Shown: piece by piece, positions 63,849 through 64,000 of the stretch
Layout: each line of letters opens with the position of its first letter
How positions within the stretch are numbered: the stretch's first letter is position 1
Source of the DNA: a virus
Virus record (IMG/VR): IMGVR_UViG_3300046740_000391
Coordinates: 1 to 64,000 of that record
Direction: 5' to 3' (one strand)
DNA: 64,000 nucleotides
Program-made: the position numbers and the translations under genes
Notes under the pieces: generated by a model
What the model saw: the letters and a program-made list of their open reading frames with translations, nothing else
Databases searched by the model: none
Told to the model about the DNA's origin: nothing

Positions 63849-64000
63849 GCGCCCGGACCCATGACTACGACACGCTGAAGAAGGAGTTCTTCGCGGACCC
63901 GACGCTGTCGATCCGCGAGCTGTGCCGTCGCCATGGCATCAAGGGCTACAGCTCGGTCGCGCAGTACGCGCGCGAGAACGGCTGGTACGACGACAAGGAG
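63845..64000 (+). CDS. Probable terminase small subunit (3' partial)
   Basis: Open frame to the right edge, 52 codons seen. SARTHDYDTLKKEFFADPTLSIRELCRRHGIKGYSSVAQYARENGWYDDKE: a helix-turn-helix where LSIRELCRRHGI is the recognition-type helix pair and the WYDDKE end is a common terminase-small-subunit start of next region. Placed after ParB-like genes, the normal place for packaging genes. It could instead be a general DNA-binding protein. Confidence 0.6.
   Translation, partial: MSARTHDYDTLKKEFFADPTLSIRELCRRHGIKGYSSVAQYARENGWYDDKE

Overview
The window is almost wholly the genome of a tailed, long-tailed (siphovirus-type) double-stranded DNA phage. It is GC-rich, uses GTG starts often, has many 4-base ATGA/GTGA overlaps between genes and AGGAGG ribosome sites. 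Its endolysin type and two perfect TTGACA promoters fit a phage of a GC-rich Gram-positive host, probably an actinobacterium; this is an inference, because no host marker gene is present. No tRNA, integrase, CRISPR array or insertion sequence was seen. No DNA polymerase, helicase or primase was recognised.

Layout. (1) 1-11361, rightward: sugar and surface genes (nucleotide-sugar epimerase, GT2 and GT4 glycosyltransferases) interleaved with adhesion proteins, including a 1456-residue jelly-roll/LamG fibre with 17 tandem 19-residue repeats. (2) 11406-18127: head and neck genes (prohead protease fused to a scaffold-like tail, HK97-type major capsid, adaptor, stopper, tail completion, terminator, tail tube) and a tail-assembly chaperone made by -1 frameshifting at GGGAAAC. 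(3) 18137-32827: tape measure, two tandem baseplate-hub paralogues, beta-helix and fibre proteins that share a recurring FTADAVI peptide. (4) 32840-34820: lysis (C39-like cysteine peptidase with SH3 domain, holin-like membrane proteins). (5) 34821-57171, almost all leftward: early genes, with a recombination set (ERF annealing protein, PD-(D/E)XK nuclease, SSB, RadC-like protein, RusA, two HNH nucleases), many zinc-binding small proteins, a JAMM metallopeptidase, a Cdc48/FtsH-type AAA+ ATPase, a mucin-like surface protein and, unexpectedly, a 677-residue beta-helix protein. (6) 57172-57499: a divergent promoter/operator region. (7) 57500-64000, rightward: small genes, a ribbon-helix-helix protein, two ParB-like proteins, a second tail-tube-like protein, a QueD/PTPS-like enzyme and the start of a probable small terminase gene.

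The right end (small-terminase-like) and left end (part of an epimerase ahead of the head genes) suggest a circular or permuted genome whose large terminase and portal genes lie just outside the window. The leftward region is cut into transcription units by five strong terminators. Three of these are followed at once by a conserved 22-base element, TTGCCGCTT-N4-GCGTYGCAC. Two promoter-to-terminator cassettes without a good reading frame (61730-61830 and 62623-62755) may encode small RNAs. These regulatory repeats, the JAMM/AAA+/cysteine-rich cluster and the FTADAVI peptide family are the most unusual parts.
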